Below are positions 1 through 7,622 of a DNA stretch of 10,893 nt, piece by piece. Source of the stretch: an uncultured Bacteroidota bacterium (GTDB lineage: Bacteria; Bacteroidota; Bacteroidia; Chitinophagales; Chitinophagaceae). The stretch is taken from NCBI GenBank assembly GCA_903933995.1, contig CAIZMD010000317.1, positions 1-10,893 on the forward strand. Reading direction: 5' to 3'. Numbering within the stretch: the first letter of the stretch is position 1; every line of letters starts with the position of its first letter. The translations under genes were made by a program, and so were the position numbers. Below the pieces are notes generated by a model, which saw nothing but the letters and a program-made list of their open reading frames with translations, did not search any database and was not told the DNA's origin.

Positions 1-137
1 AGTTCATGAACTTTGATAAAAACAAAGACACGGATGATTGGGCGCTTAAACACAACTATGTTAGTGTGGTACCTGTGCAGTTTGACCTGACCCACTATGA
101 ATTGAAAAAGAAACTTGAAAAAACCTGGAAAATCTAA
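1..137 (+). CDS. surE: 5'/3'-nucleotidase SurE, C-terminal end (partial)
   Basis: Only the last 44 codons are present; the start lies left of the window. The visible tail has a TDDWALKHNYVSVVPVQFDL segment, which matches the conserved C-terminal part of SurE (aspartate/threonine, then W-A, then YVSVTPLQFDLT-like). SurE is a cytosolic metal-dependent phosphatase acting on nucleoside 5'- and 3'-monophosphates, linked to stationary-phase survival. The metal-binding residues are in the missing N-terminal part, so activity cannot be judged here. The stop TAA (135-137) shares its last base with the ATG of the next gene, so the two are probably translationally coupled. The family call rests on a short but characteristic stretch. 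Confidence 0.82.
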   Translation, partial: FMNFDKNKDTDDWALKHNYVSVVPVQFDLTHYELKKKLEKTWKI

Positions 138-430
138 TGTTCAAAAAAGACAATCTTAAATTGGGTTTGGGTTTGGGTTTTCTCACACCCGTCTTAGCCA
201 TGTTTGCTTATTACCTGATTCAGTTTAGGCTGTTCAAACTAAGTGAATTCTTTCAAGTGATGTTACAACAAAAATCATTGATGTCTGGCATCATTAGTAT
301 CTCCCTAATTGCCAACGCGGTGGTATTTACTTTATATATCAACAAACAAATAGACAAAACTGCCCGGGGCATTTTTATTGCCACTTGTATTTATGCATTA
401 TTGGCCTTAGTGGTGAAATGGTTTTTGTAA
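137..430 (+). CDS. small three-helix integral membrane protein, function unknown
   Basis: A 97-residue protein not recognised as a named family. It starts at an ATG that overlaps the surE stop (TAATG), the strongest reason for choosing this start. After a short lysine-rich N-terminus (FKKDNLK), three hydrophobic stretches are visible at about residues 9-30, 47-67 and 79-96, separated by short polar loops such as the one around NKQIDKTAR at 69-77. The protein ends inside or just after the third helix (VVKWFL). No catalytic motif or cysteine pair is seen. It is presumably co-transcribed with surE and lies in the inner membrane. Its stop is 3 bases from the stop of the convergent lipoprotein gene. 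The ORF is well supported by coupling and hydrophobicity; the role is unknown. Confidence 0.8.
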   Translation: MFKKDNLKLGLGLGFLTPVLAMFAYYLIQFRLFKLSEFFQVMLQQKSLMSGIISISLIANAVVFTLYINKQIDKTARGIFIATCIYALLALVVKWFL

Positions 431-433
431 TGG

Positions 434-859
434 TTATTTTCTAGCCAGTTTAAAGGATTTGCTACTTGAATTGGTTGAATCAGATTTGGATGTCAACTTG
501 ATACTAGCATTACAAAGAACCCCGTTTTGTAGATTTTGTATGGAACTATTAAAGCTAGAAAAACTGGTACTCAGGTTCTGACTAAAGACCACTACCCCAT
601 CTAATTCTCTGGTTACAGTAACTTTTGCAGTCACACCTTGTGTTGGCAATTTAGATGAAATGGTAATAGTAAAATCTTGTGATGCACCAATCACTGAAAA
701 AACGGTTGCACCAGGATCAGGACTAATGGAAAAAACAATGGCTTCTTCTTTTGTATTTACCGTTGGATTTTCAGGTGCAGATTCTTTGCTACATCCCACC
801 ATCCAGCTTGTCATCCCAATTAGCAAACTGCCAATCAAAAAGCTACACATCTTTTTCAT
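434..859 (-). CDS. small secreted lipoprotein, probable Ig-like beta domain
   Basis: A 141-residue protein with a type II signal peptide: MKKM start, hydrophobic stretch to about residue 20, then a lipobox M-V-G-C with the lipidated cysteine at residue 23, followed by SKES. The acidic/lysine residues right after the cysteine resemble the surface-export signal described for Bacteroidota lipoproteins, but the match is loose. Residues about 40-141 are rich in alternating beta-type patterns (TVFSVIG, DFTITISS, AKVTVTREL, SIKLTSKS), suggesting a single beta-sandwich; one further cysteine is at 116. No enzyme motif is seen. The gene starts 9 bases after the stop of the large T9SS gene, with no promoter-like gap, so it is probably the last gene of the same transcript. 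A role as an outer-membrane or surface partner of that protein is inference. Confidence 0.82.
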   Translation of the reverse strand: MKKMCSFLIGSLLIGMTSWMVGCSKESAPENPTVNTKEEAIVFSISPDPGATVFSVIGASQDFTITISSKLPTQGVTAKVTVTRELDGVVVFSQNLSTSFSSFNSSIQNLQNGVLCNASIKLTSKSDSTNSSSKSFKLARK

Positions 860-868
860 GAGCTAGAT

Positions 869-3800
869 TTAGAGTTTTAATATTCTAGTAGTATTATTCA
901 ATTTGCCATTTTCTGAATAAGTTTTGACAAAATAAACACCACCTGTTAAACTAGACACATCAAGTTGATCACCTGACTTGACATTTTTTACAACCATTAG
1001 TTTTCTACCAAATTCATCCGTAATTTCTACTATTGCTTTTGCAACTCCCTGCACTTGATAATTAACAGTAATCTGGTTTTTAACTGGATTAGGATAAAGT
1101 TTGATATTGGATTCTGCTGACAGATTATTGAGCGCAGTAACCAAATAATAGTATTTATCTGACATAGGGCTGGTGCAACCATTGACAGTTACATTCACTG
1201 AATAATAACCCACGGTAAGAGGCTTAAAGAATTGTTGTGTAATTCCTGCAAGTACGGTTTGATTATCGGAGTACCATTGATTACCAGCAATAGCGCTACT
1301 AACCAAATTATTATTAATGTCTCTGATAATTTTTGGTTGATCAGGAATGGTATTTACCAATACGGTTATACCCAATGACAACCCTGCAGTATTGGTAGCT
1401 ACCGTATAAGATCCAGAAGACTTGACTAATAAATTTTGCTGCGTAGCTCCAACAATTGCAATACCATTTTTATACCATTGATTTCCAGTTGCAATAGATG
1501 AGGTTAATAAAGTACTATCTCCCGAACAGAATACCAAGGGTCTGTTATTACTAATGATTGGTTTGGGAACCGGATTAGGAACGGCACTGACAAGTACCGT
1601 AGTAACAGTAGAAATAGCAAAACAACCACTGGCATTGCTTACCCTTACTTGATAATTTCCTGAAGCAAAGACAACAAGTTCTTTATTGGATGCAGCATTG
1701 ATAGCAAGACCATTGAGCAACCATTGATAGGTATTGGCTTGCGATGCACTAAGAACAGTACTATCCCCATTATTAAAGCTTAAAGGTCTAGTACTAGAAA
1801 TGGTAGGCACTGCTGGCAAGGCATTTACAGTAGTATTCACACTTGTAGAAACTGAAATACATCCATCTACCGAAACTGTTTTAACACTAAAGTTTCCAGG
1901 AATAGTAACCTGCAATTTGTTTTGTATTGCCCCTTGCAAAGGAACCCCGTTTAAATGCCATTGATTGCCTACATTATTAGAAGAAATCAACTGAATACTA
2001 TCGCCTGAGCAGAAACTAAATCCAGCACTACTGCTAATGACAGGAATAGATGGCAATGGATTTACTTTAACGGTTATAGCATTTGACAATTGTGCACTAT
2101 TAACTACAGTGTAATTACCCGACAACCTTGCAGTATAATTAGTAGCTGTAGCACCTGTAATGATGCTTCCATTTAAATACCATTGGTTGCCTACGGCGAT
2201 GTTAGAACTGAGCACTACACTATCTCCTTCACAAAACTGCAAGGAAGATTTATTGCTAATAAAAGGCACTAAAGTTGTTTGATTCACTTGTACAATTACT
2301 GGTAAAGAAATTGCAGCACAACCAGAAGCATTTACAACTCTAACGGTGTAGGTTCCTGCAGTAAATACCACCAAGGATTTACCCGTTCCAGCAGAAATTG
2401 CATTTCCATTCAACAACCATTGATTTAGTTCATTGGAGGATGAAGATAAAATGGTACTATCTCCGTTTAAGAAACTCAAAGGCCTACTATTAGTGATGAT
2501 TGGAATAGCTGGAGAAATATTTACGGTTATTGCAATGGCATTAGAAGTTTGTGCATTATTAACCACGGTATATAAGCCTGTAGCTTTAACAACCAAATCT
2601 TGTAACACTGCCCCATTAATGATTGAACCATTCAAATACCATTGGTTTCCTGTAGCAATGCTGCTTCTCAAGACGCTGCTATCACCCTCACAAAATGTCA
2701 ATGGTCGATTATTAGAAATCACCAAGGTTCCCGGATTAATATTTGCAGTGACTACAACAGCTGTAGATGTAGCAGAACATCCTGAAGCATTGGTTACTTT
2801 AAGGGTATAAGAACCAGCAATTTTTACGGTTAGATTTTGAGATGTTGCACCAGTTATGAGTACCCCGCCTAAATACCATTGATTTCCAAGAGAAGAAGAA
2901 CTGGTTAAAACAGTACTATCGCCCACGGCAAAACTTAGAGGTCTATTATTGCTAATCACAGGAATAGTAGGAAGCGCATTTGCCGTAATGTTGATAGCAT
3001 TACTCAAGACACTCTTACAACCATCAAATAGATAACTAGCTTGAAAGGCACCAGTTTGTTTTGCAAATATGAGACTATCCGCAGCACCAAGAATAGAAAT
3101 GCTATTTAAATACCATTGATTAGAACCCTTAAATGAGGAGGCTAACTGCACACTATCTCCAACACAAAAACTAATCGCTGATTTGGCTGATACAGTTGGC
3201 TTTACTGGATTGATACAGAATTGTTGATATACCGTATCAGAAGCGGTTCTAATAGAATCTCCCAATACAAAAGCCCCTACACTAACCGTTCCTGGACCAG
3301 TAACCAATAAACTATCCGATTTTAATTGAACAGGACCTTTTACTAAAAGGAATTTGGGTTTCTTTCCCTGTGAATTGGATGCCAATAGTTTTAACAATAA
3401 TCCATTTGAATAGGCTGTATCCAAAATTTTAGGGAAACTGAGATCGTATTTAACCAATGCAGGATTAGATGTAATGGTAAATGGTTTGAAGCTTATGCCA
3501 AGTGGTTGGTTATCTGTTGTAATATCTAAGGCCCTAATCAAACATTTGGTGGAATTAATACTTCCATCACCTGCCGTGAACGCAGTTTTTACTATGCCAA
3601 CAGAATTACCTGTTCTGATATTTCCATTGGCAACACCACCAACTGCAAAAGGAATCTTCCAATCATACATACCAACATTGGCCATGGTTCTGGTAATATT
3701 CACCCAGGTAAGGCCACTATCTATAGAGTACTGTAATAAAATGCTATCCTCAAAATTAACCGTAGTCCATCTAATGGTATACATTTCACCACCAACCAAA

Positions 3801-5785
3801 ATTTCATTTTCAGCAGGTCTGCTTACAATCACTTTGTTGATATTGCTGCGTTGGGTATGACCATCAAAACTTCCTCCATGAAATTTAACAGGAGAAAAAG
3901 TTTGCGTGAGTTTGGTGAATTTCTTAAAATAGGATCCCTCTCCTTTTACCGTAGAGTCTGCAATATCAATGATTCGAATCCATAAACTATCGGTTAAACT
4001 ATTAGGGAGAATCCAGTTATATGTTTCTAGTACAGCTGGAATACTGTCTTTCAGCGTTTTCCAATTTTGTAATGCAGCAGTCTTATATAAAACCTTAACT
4101 GAATCAACACCCATGGCTTGCCATTCAATGGATTTGGCCATGCCGATAGTCCAATTCAAAGAATCTGTGGTATTGAATAATTGTTTGGGCAATAAGGTAA
4201 ACACAGAATCCGAAATGGCAAATAAGCTTGAATCCATTGCATTCCTAACCCTTACCAAACATTTGGCAGAAGGTAGATTTGGCGTTTTCCAAGTATAGGT
4301 ATTGGCTGTAGCTGTTAAATTCTCACCCGCATTTGTCCAATTCTTTCCACTATCTACTGAATAATCTAAGGATACCCTTTCAACATTTTCAGTTCTCCAT
4401 CTAACTGTTTGATTAAACAAGACAGAAATTTTTTCACCTCCTGTGGGCGATAATAATTTGATTGAAGACTTGGTATTAGATCCAACAGTATGCCCATCAA
4501 ATCCACCACCATGAAATTTATCAGCAGAACCTGTTGCCAGTTTTTTGGGAATTAATAAAACGGATGTATCTGTTAAGCTGGTATCACTTGCATCATACAA
4601 TACAATTCTAAAACTATCCGGCAGGTTAGCACTGATAATTTTATTGATAGATTCATAATTAGCTGGAATGGAATCAAACAGGGTTTGATTTGGTTTACTA
4701 GAAATAATTCTTGCTTTTACTAAGCTTACCCCCCCACTATTCCAGCTGATATTGAAGGCTGTATTTTTAAATAATACTGTATTGATATCAGGATCAGTAA
4801 TTTTTAATTGTTTTTGTTTGATGACAAAAGGAAAATCTGATTTATCATTCAAACTAGTATCAATAGCATCTTCTACCTTAAACAAACCTTGATTGGTGGC
4901 AGTTGTAGGCATGACCCAATTGTATATGCCTGAACCAGCCGCCAAATTATTGGCAATACTGATCCAATTAACACCATTATCAATAGAATAATACAGATTA
5001 ACCCTTTCTAAGTTGTTTTGCTTCCATTTAATGGTATAAGCTGTATTGCCAAAAATGGAATCACGGGTATTGGGTTTTGTAATTTCAATTAAACGGCTTG
5101 TATTGCTTGAAACTGTATGACCATCAAAAGCACCGCCTTTAAACTTATCTATTCGCCCCTTAGCCAAGGCCTCAATAGCAAAGGCTGATTCATTGATAGC
5201 TGTTAATCCGGTATTACTAGCACTCTCTAATTTGACAAAACAGGTTGTTTGATAATTGGCAGGTACTATCCAGTTATAATAAAAATAATTTCCGGGTATG
5301 GTATCTGCAATTTTGGTGTAGGTAGCTTTATTATCAAAACTTACATAAATATTGAGTTTTCTAATGCCACTTGATACCCAACTAATCGGCAATACGGTAC
5401 CAGCAAATACTGCATTGGGTAATGGATCTATTGAAATGGATGCTGCCGGAATTTTAAAAGGATTGTTTTTATAGTTAGAGCTTGAAGTACTGGGGTCCAA
5501 CACATCTGAGATTCTAATATAACAGCTATCAGATGTTTTCTCTGGAACCGTCCATTCATAATAAGTTGCAGAAGCTGGATAACTACTTAACAAAACCGTC
5601 CAGGTTCTACCTGAATCCAAAGAAGTCTCTATTTTAATATTGTCAATATTAGCAGTAGACCATTCAATGCGCTGTACAGAAAGTGCTGGCCATATATCTC
5701 CCGCTGCAGGTTTTTTCAACTGCAATTGCGCTAACAAACTGCTAGTGCAAAACAAGAAAGATAATATGAACAGATAATGCTTCAA
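869..5785 (-). CDS. giant modular surface protein, T9SS cargo
   Basis: A 1638-residue exported protein. The signal peptide is at residues 1-20, cut near LLAQ. Residues 21-772 hold seven beta modules with an xIxW...YSxDxGxxW...YxWxxP...IRIxDAxD pattern, as in the Ig/FN3-like (Kre9/KNH-type) repeats of Bacteroidota secreted proteins. Three linkers of GGxFDGHT type sit near residues 214, 423 and 634. Residues about 777-860 resemble the MBG/Big-like domain (GPVQLKSDSLLVTGPGTVSV). Residues 863-1550 hold about nine CHU_C-type Ig modules built around GDS, NQWYLNG and AGxYTV. Residues 1559-1638 are a type A C-terminal sorting domain: LYPNPV, GRKL, LTGGVYFVK and the final RILKL. The protein should cross the outer membrane by T9SS and be attached to the surface or released. 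No catalytic domain is visible; adhesion or matrix is inferred. The start is a TTG, because no ATG lies between the upstream in-frame TAA and the signal peptide. Confidence 0.9.
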   Translation of the reverse strand: MKHYLFILSFLFCTSSLLAQLQLKKPAAGDIWPALSVQRIEWSTANIDNIKIETSLDSGRTWTVLLSSYPASATYYEWTVPEKTSDSCYIRISDVLDPSTSSSNYKNNPFKIPAASISIDPLPNAVFAGTVLPISWVSSGIRKLNIYVSFDNKATYTKIADTIPGNYFYYNWIVPANYQTTCFVKLESASNTGLTAINESAFAIEALAKGRIDKFKGGAFDGHTVSSNTSRLIEITKPNTRDSIFGNTAYTIKWKQNNLERVNLYYSIDNGVNWISIANNLAAGSGIYNWVMPTTATNQGLFKVEDAIDTSLNDKSDFPFVIKQKQLKITDPDINTVLFKNTAFNISWNSGGVSLVKARIISSKPNQTLFDSIPANYESINKIISANLPDSFRIVLYDASDTSLTDTSVLLIPKKLATGSADKFHGGGFDGHTVGSNTKSSIKLLSPTGGEKISVLFNQTVRWRTENVERVSLDYSVDSGKNWTNAGENLTATANTYTWKTPNLPSAKCLVRVRNAMDSSLFAISDSVFTLLPKQLFNTTDSLNWTIGMAKSIEWQAMGVDSVKVLYKTAALQNWKTLKDSIPAVLETYNWILPNSLTDSLWIRIIDIADSTVKGEGSYFKKFTKLTQTFSPVKFHGGSFDGHTQRSNINKVIVSRPAENEILVGGEMYTIRWTTVNFEDSILLQYSIDSGLTWVNITRTMANVGMYDWKIPFAVGGVANGNIRTGNSVGIVKTAFTAGDGSINSTKCLIRALDITTDNQPLGISFKPFTITSNPALVKYDLSFPKILDTAYSNGLLLKLLASNSQGKKPKFLLVKGPVQLKSDSLLVTGPGTVSVGAFVLGDSIRTASDTVYQQFCINPVKPTVSAKSAISFCVGDSVQLASSFKGSNQWYLNSISILGAADSLIFAKQTGAFQASYLFDGCKSVLSNAINITANALPTIPVISNNRPLSFAVGDSTVLTSSSSLGNQWYLGGVLITGATSQNLTVKIAGSYTLKVTNASGCSATSTAVVVTANINPGTLVISNNRPLTFCEGDSSVLRSSIATGNQWYLNGSIINGAVLQDLVVKATGLYTVVNNAQTSNAIAITVNISPAIPIITNSRPLSFLNGDSTILSSSSNELNQWLLNGNAISAGTGKSLVVFTAGTYTVRVVNASGCAAISLPVIVQVNQTTLVPFISNKSSLQFCEGDSVVLSSNIAVGNQWYLNGSIITGATATNYTARLSGNYTVVNSAQLSNAITVKVNPLPSIPVISSSAGFSFCSGDSIQLISSNNVGNQWHLNGVPLQGAIQNKLQVTIPGNFSVKTVSVDGCISVSTSVNTTVNALPAVPTISSTRPLSFNNGDSTVLSASQANTYQWLLNGLAINAASNKELVVFASGNYQVRVSNASGCFAISTVTTVLVSAVPNPVPKPIISNNRPLVFCSGDSTLLTSSIATGNQWYKNGIAIVGATQQNLLVKSSGSYTVATNTAGLSLGITVLVNTIPDQPKIIRDINNNLVSSAIAGNQWYSDNQTVLAGITQQFFKPLTVGYYSVNVTVNGCTSPMSDKYYYLVTALNNLSAESNIKLYPNPVKNQITVNYQVQGVAKAIVEITDEFGRKLMVVKNVKSGDQLDVSSLTGGVYFVKTYSENGKLNNTTRILKL
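1136..3199 (-). repeat. tandem array of about nine CHU_C-type Ig modules
   Basis: This part of the giant gene encodes residues 863-1550. The conserved NQW tryptophans fall at residues 891, 970, 1049, 1123, 1202, 1276, 1355, 1437 and 1504, giving steps of 79, 79, 74, 79, 74, 79, 82 and 67. Each module starts with a proline-rich PxISNNRPLxF segment, then GDS, NQWYLNG, a (S/A)GxYxV strand and a closing beta strand. The last module is shortened and has lost the GDS segment. Modules 2-3 and 4-5 form two copies of a 153-residue unit, and modules 7-8 are a third related copy. At DNA level the accattgatt motif (NQW codons) recurs at the same pitch. Confidence 0.88.
3470..5725 (-). repeat. seven Ig/FN3-like modules arranged as two-module units
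   Basis: This part encodes residues 21-772 of the giant protein. Approximate modules: 21-113, 114-206, 232-324, 325-414, 441-533, 534-625 and 650-772. The odd modules keep an Asp-box-like SxDxGxxW motif (residues 55-62, 267-274, 476-483, 687-694); in the even modules it is degraded. Most modules keep a YxW(x)xP strand and an IRIxDxxD-type segment. The units repeat with a pitch of about 210 residues, marked by the GGxFDGHT linkers. Domain naming as Kre9/KNH-type Ig-like is from family knowledge and was not computed. Confidence 0.8.
3842..5155 (-). repeat. three copies of a KFxGGxFDGHTxxSN linker
   Basis: Three near-identical linkers are encoded at 5102-5155 (residues 211-228, RIDKFKGGAFDGHTVSSN), 4475-4525 (residues 421-437, ADKFHGGGFDGHTVGSN) and 3842-3895 (residues 631-648, SPVKFHGGSFDGHTQRSN). 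The lysines are 209 and 211 residues apart. The linkers are far better conserved than the modules around them, always precede an odd-numbered module, and are absent before module 1. Their glycine/aspartate/asparagine content would suit a loop or a metal site, but no function is known to me. Confidence 0.85.
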
Positions 5786-5794
5786 GAAAAATAA

Positions 5795-7504
5795 TTAGTT
5801 GTCTGAAGGTGCAGTTCTAACGGAGCGGAAACTAATAAATTGATTGCCATAAGTAGCCCTTTCAGAAATAGCTGCTGACTTATATAAATACATGCTTCCT
5901 CCACCTAAAGGACCATTATTATTTTGCTGAAAAAACTCACTTGCATCTGAATTCCCGTAGGCATTTAACAAACCATCACCATGCTTTTTATATGACATGG
6001 TTCTAGTGATGGAACCACCAATTCCTATAACCATATGGGAACCGTTTTTACTAAAGTCCATAATCCCATAATAGGTAGCTCCTGAAGAAATTCTTGATGA
6101 AGTATCGGTAGCAAATACCCCTACCCTAAATGGGCCATCTCCACCATCTCCACCACTATAAGTTTTGTTTTGAGGTCCCATATTTCCACCACCATAGATG
6201 GGGTTGATATAACGTTTGTAAATATTGTAGTTGTTGAAAAATTCTGTTCCATTTTCAATGCCACTATATTGTAAGACAGAATAGGCAGAACCCATACCCA
6301 TATTACTTGCCCTTGCTAAACTGGTGTCATTACCCCATGCATAATCGAAACCTGACCATGCGCTGGTAGTATCCGAATTATTGGGAAAATAATTACTTGG
6401 AAAGGTTTTGTAAGTAGGAGGCAGTGGACCTCTATTAGCTTTCTCATACTCTAATTCAGTCATAGGTCTTAATGCAGCCCAATCACTGTAAGCAGCATAA
6501 AAATTAGAATTCCCTTTTGCAAATGCCCTATCAGGTCTAGTGACCGTATATTTTCCGTCCAAAGTATCCAAGGCAATGGTATGTCTTTGCAAATCAATGG
6601 GAGTCATATTAAAAATAGGATCCAGATTTTGTAAGGCTGTTTTGTATTTGTTATTGATTTTTTTCATTTTGGTGGAATCGTAATAAGAATAACCACCAAT
6701 GGTATCTCTCAAAGAAAGGGTATTGAGAAAATCGGCATATTGCCCCTGACTAACTTCATATTTCATGGAATAAAAAGAACGATATCCTGTAGGAAAATCT
6801 GGAAACTCGGCCACTTTGTCTCCTGTAATATCCAATCCATCTGACCCTGAAATCCTAATGCCTGTATTATATAAATTGGCATCATCATTTGCATTGTTAC
6901 TATTTGTACCACTGTATGTACTAACTAATGGACTCCACTTGTCTGTAACAGATACAAAATTATTGGGGGCATTTTTTAATTGAAAACTATTGGAACTTCT
7001 GTTGGTGCCATTGCCATCGCCAATGCAAAAACTACCATTGGGTACATAGACCATTTCTGTTGCAAAGACTTTGATTTCAACACTATCAATAGAAGTAACT
7101 TGATCCAATCCATAATTCCAACTCAGTTTCACACTATCCATTTTCACTTTACCACTTCCAATGGATTGCCTATAGTAAAACGCCCCTTTATTATCTGAAG
7201 GAAAGGCAAATTTCATACTGGCAGTTCCAACACCTGCATCATTTCCTGAGGGAGACAAAGTCATATGTCTGTATCGCCAAACACTATCCTTGGGTTCGCG
7301 ATACTTGATAAAGATCCATGCAGCATCCCAGTTGATGCTATCCCGCCAGGAATTCTCCCAGGAGATATTAAATTTTATCCTTACAGTTTTAGCCACACGA
7401 TTGGTGTCTGTTAGGGATACTTTCTGGACGGTAATGCCATTGGAGAAAGCGGGTGACGCATATGCCAATAGAAAAAAAACAAGAATAGCAATATTCTTTT
7501 TCAT
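5795..7504 (-). CDS. secreted FGE/SUMF1-fold protein, probably catalytically inactive
   Basis: A 569-residue protein from the ATG at 7504. This start is chosen because MKKNIAILVFFLLAYASPAF forms a clean signal peptide; extending to a TTG at 7585 would bury it behind 27 basic residues. Residues about 23-150 form a beta domain with a WENSWRDSINWDAAWIFIKY segment typical of this Bacteroidota subgroup. From EMVYVPNGSF (about 150) the FGE-sulfatase/SUMF1 fold follows: FYSMKYEVSQGQYADFLN, LRPMTELEYEKANRGP, YAWGND, GATYYGIMDFS and a final FISFRSVRTAP. The usual GNVWEW-type segment is replaced by KNGSHMV. The only cysteine after the signal peptide is in GSFCIG, so the two catalytic cysteines of formylglycine-generating enzyme are absent. 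GldJ and GldK/PorK of the T9SS/gliding machinery are also FGE-like, but this protein has no lipobox. It lies 9 bases ahead of the T9SS cargo gene, so a structural role at the surface is inferred. Confidence 0.86.
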   Translation of the reverse strand: MKKNIAILVFFLLAYASPAFSNGITVQKVSLTDTNRVAKTVRIKFNISWENSWRDSINWDAAWIFIKYREPKDSVWRYRHMTLSPSGNDAGVGTASMKFAFPSDNKGAFYYRQSIGSGKVKMDSVKLSWNYGLDQVTSIDSVEIKVFATEMVYVPNGSFCIGDGNGTNRSSNSFQLKNAPNNFVSVTDKWSPLVSTYSGTNSNNANDDANLYNTGIRISGSDGLDITGDKVAEFPDFPTGYRSFYSMKYEVSQGQYADFLNTLSLRDTIGGYSYYDSTKMKKINNKYKTALQNLDPIFNMTPIDLQRHTIALDTLDGKYTVTRPDRAFAKGNSNFYAAYSDWAALRPMTELEYEKANRGPLPPTYKTFPSNYFPNNSDTTSAWSGFDYAWGNDTSLARASNMGMGSAYSVLQYSGIENGTEFFNNYNIYKRYINPIYGGGNMGPQNKTYSGGDGGDGPFRVGVFATDTSSRISSGATYYGIMDFSKNGSHMVIGIGGSITRTMSYKKHGDGLLNAYGNSDASEFFQQNNNGPLGGGSMYLYKSAAISERATYGNQFISFRSVRTAPSDN

Positions 7505-7534
7505 TTTTCTGGATTTTGTAAATAGTAATAAATT

Positions 7535-7555
7535 AAAAAGCGGGGAGGGCTTTTT
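7535..7555 (-). terminator. short hairpin, possible weak terminator or 5' leader hairpin
   Basis: Read leftward, AAAAAGC-CCTCCCC-GCTTTTT can fold as a 7-bp stem with a 7-base loop, ending in a U run. It lies about 70 bases after the stop of the ADP-ribosylglycohydrolase-like gene and about 30 bases before the ATG at 7504. Only two G-C pairs are present, so termination would be weak; the arrangement is nearly symmetric and could act in either direction. A TATTTTAG at 7563-7570 (leftward) resembles the Bacteroidota -7 box TAnnTTTG with one mismatch, but no convincing -33 box is found at the right distance. If that is the promoter, the hairpin would sit at the very 5' end of the cassette mRNA. 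Confidence 0.4.
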
Positions 7556-7622
7556 GATTCTGCTAAAATATGCCCTTTTGAGCAATTTTTTAATGAGAAA
7601 CGCCAGACTTTGACAGTTTCAA

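Noticed and set aside
361..376. GC-rich palindrome tgcccggggca followed by a T run, a possible rightward terminator
   Set aside because: It lies inside the 97-codon gene, the stem is only 4-5 bp with a very small loop, and the reading frame continues through it.
1260..3125. Regularly spaced accattgatt-type sequence, at first sight like a spaced repeat array
   Set aside because: The pitch of about 220-240 bases equals the Ig module length, and the motif encodes the NQW core in frame; it is not a CRISPR.
1734..4298. Rightward ORFs of 76-128 codons opposite the giant gene
   Set aside because: They are antisense to repeated modules, have no domain or signal of their own, and recur because the repeats on the other strand are similar.
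7505..7585. N-terminal extension of the FGE-fold protein to a TTG at 7585
   Set aside because: It adds 27 basic residues ahead of a clean signal peptide and runs across the 7535-7555 hairpin; the ATG at 7504 fits much better.
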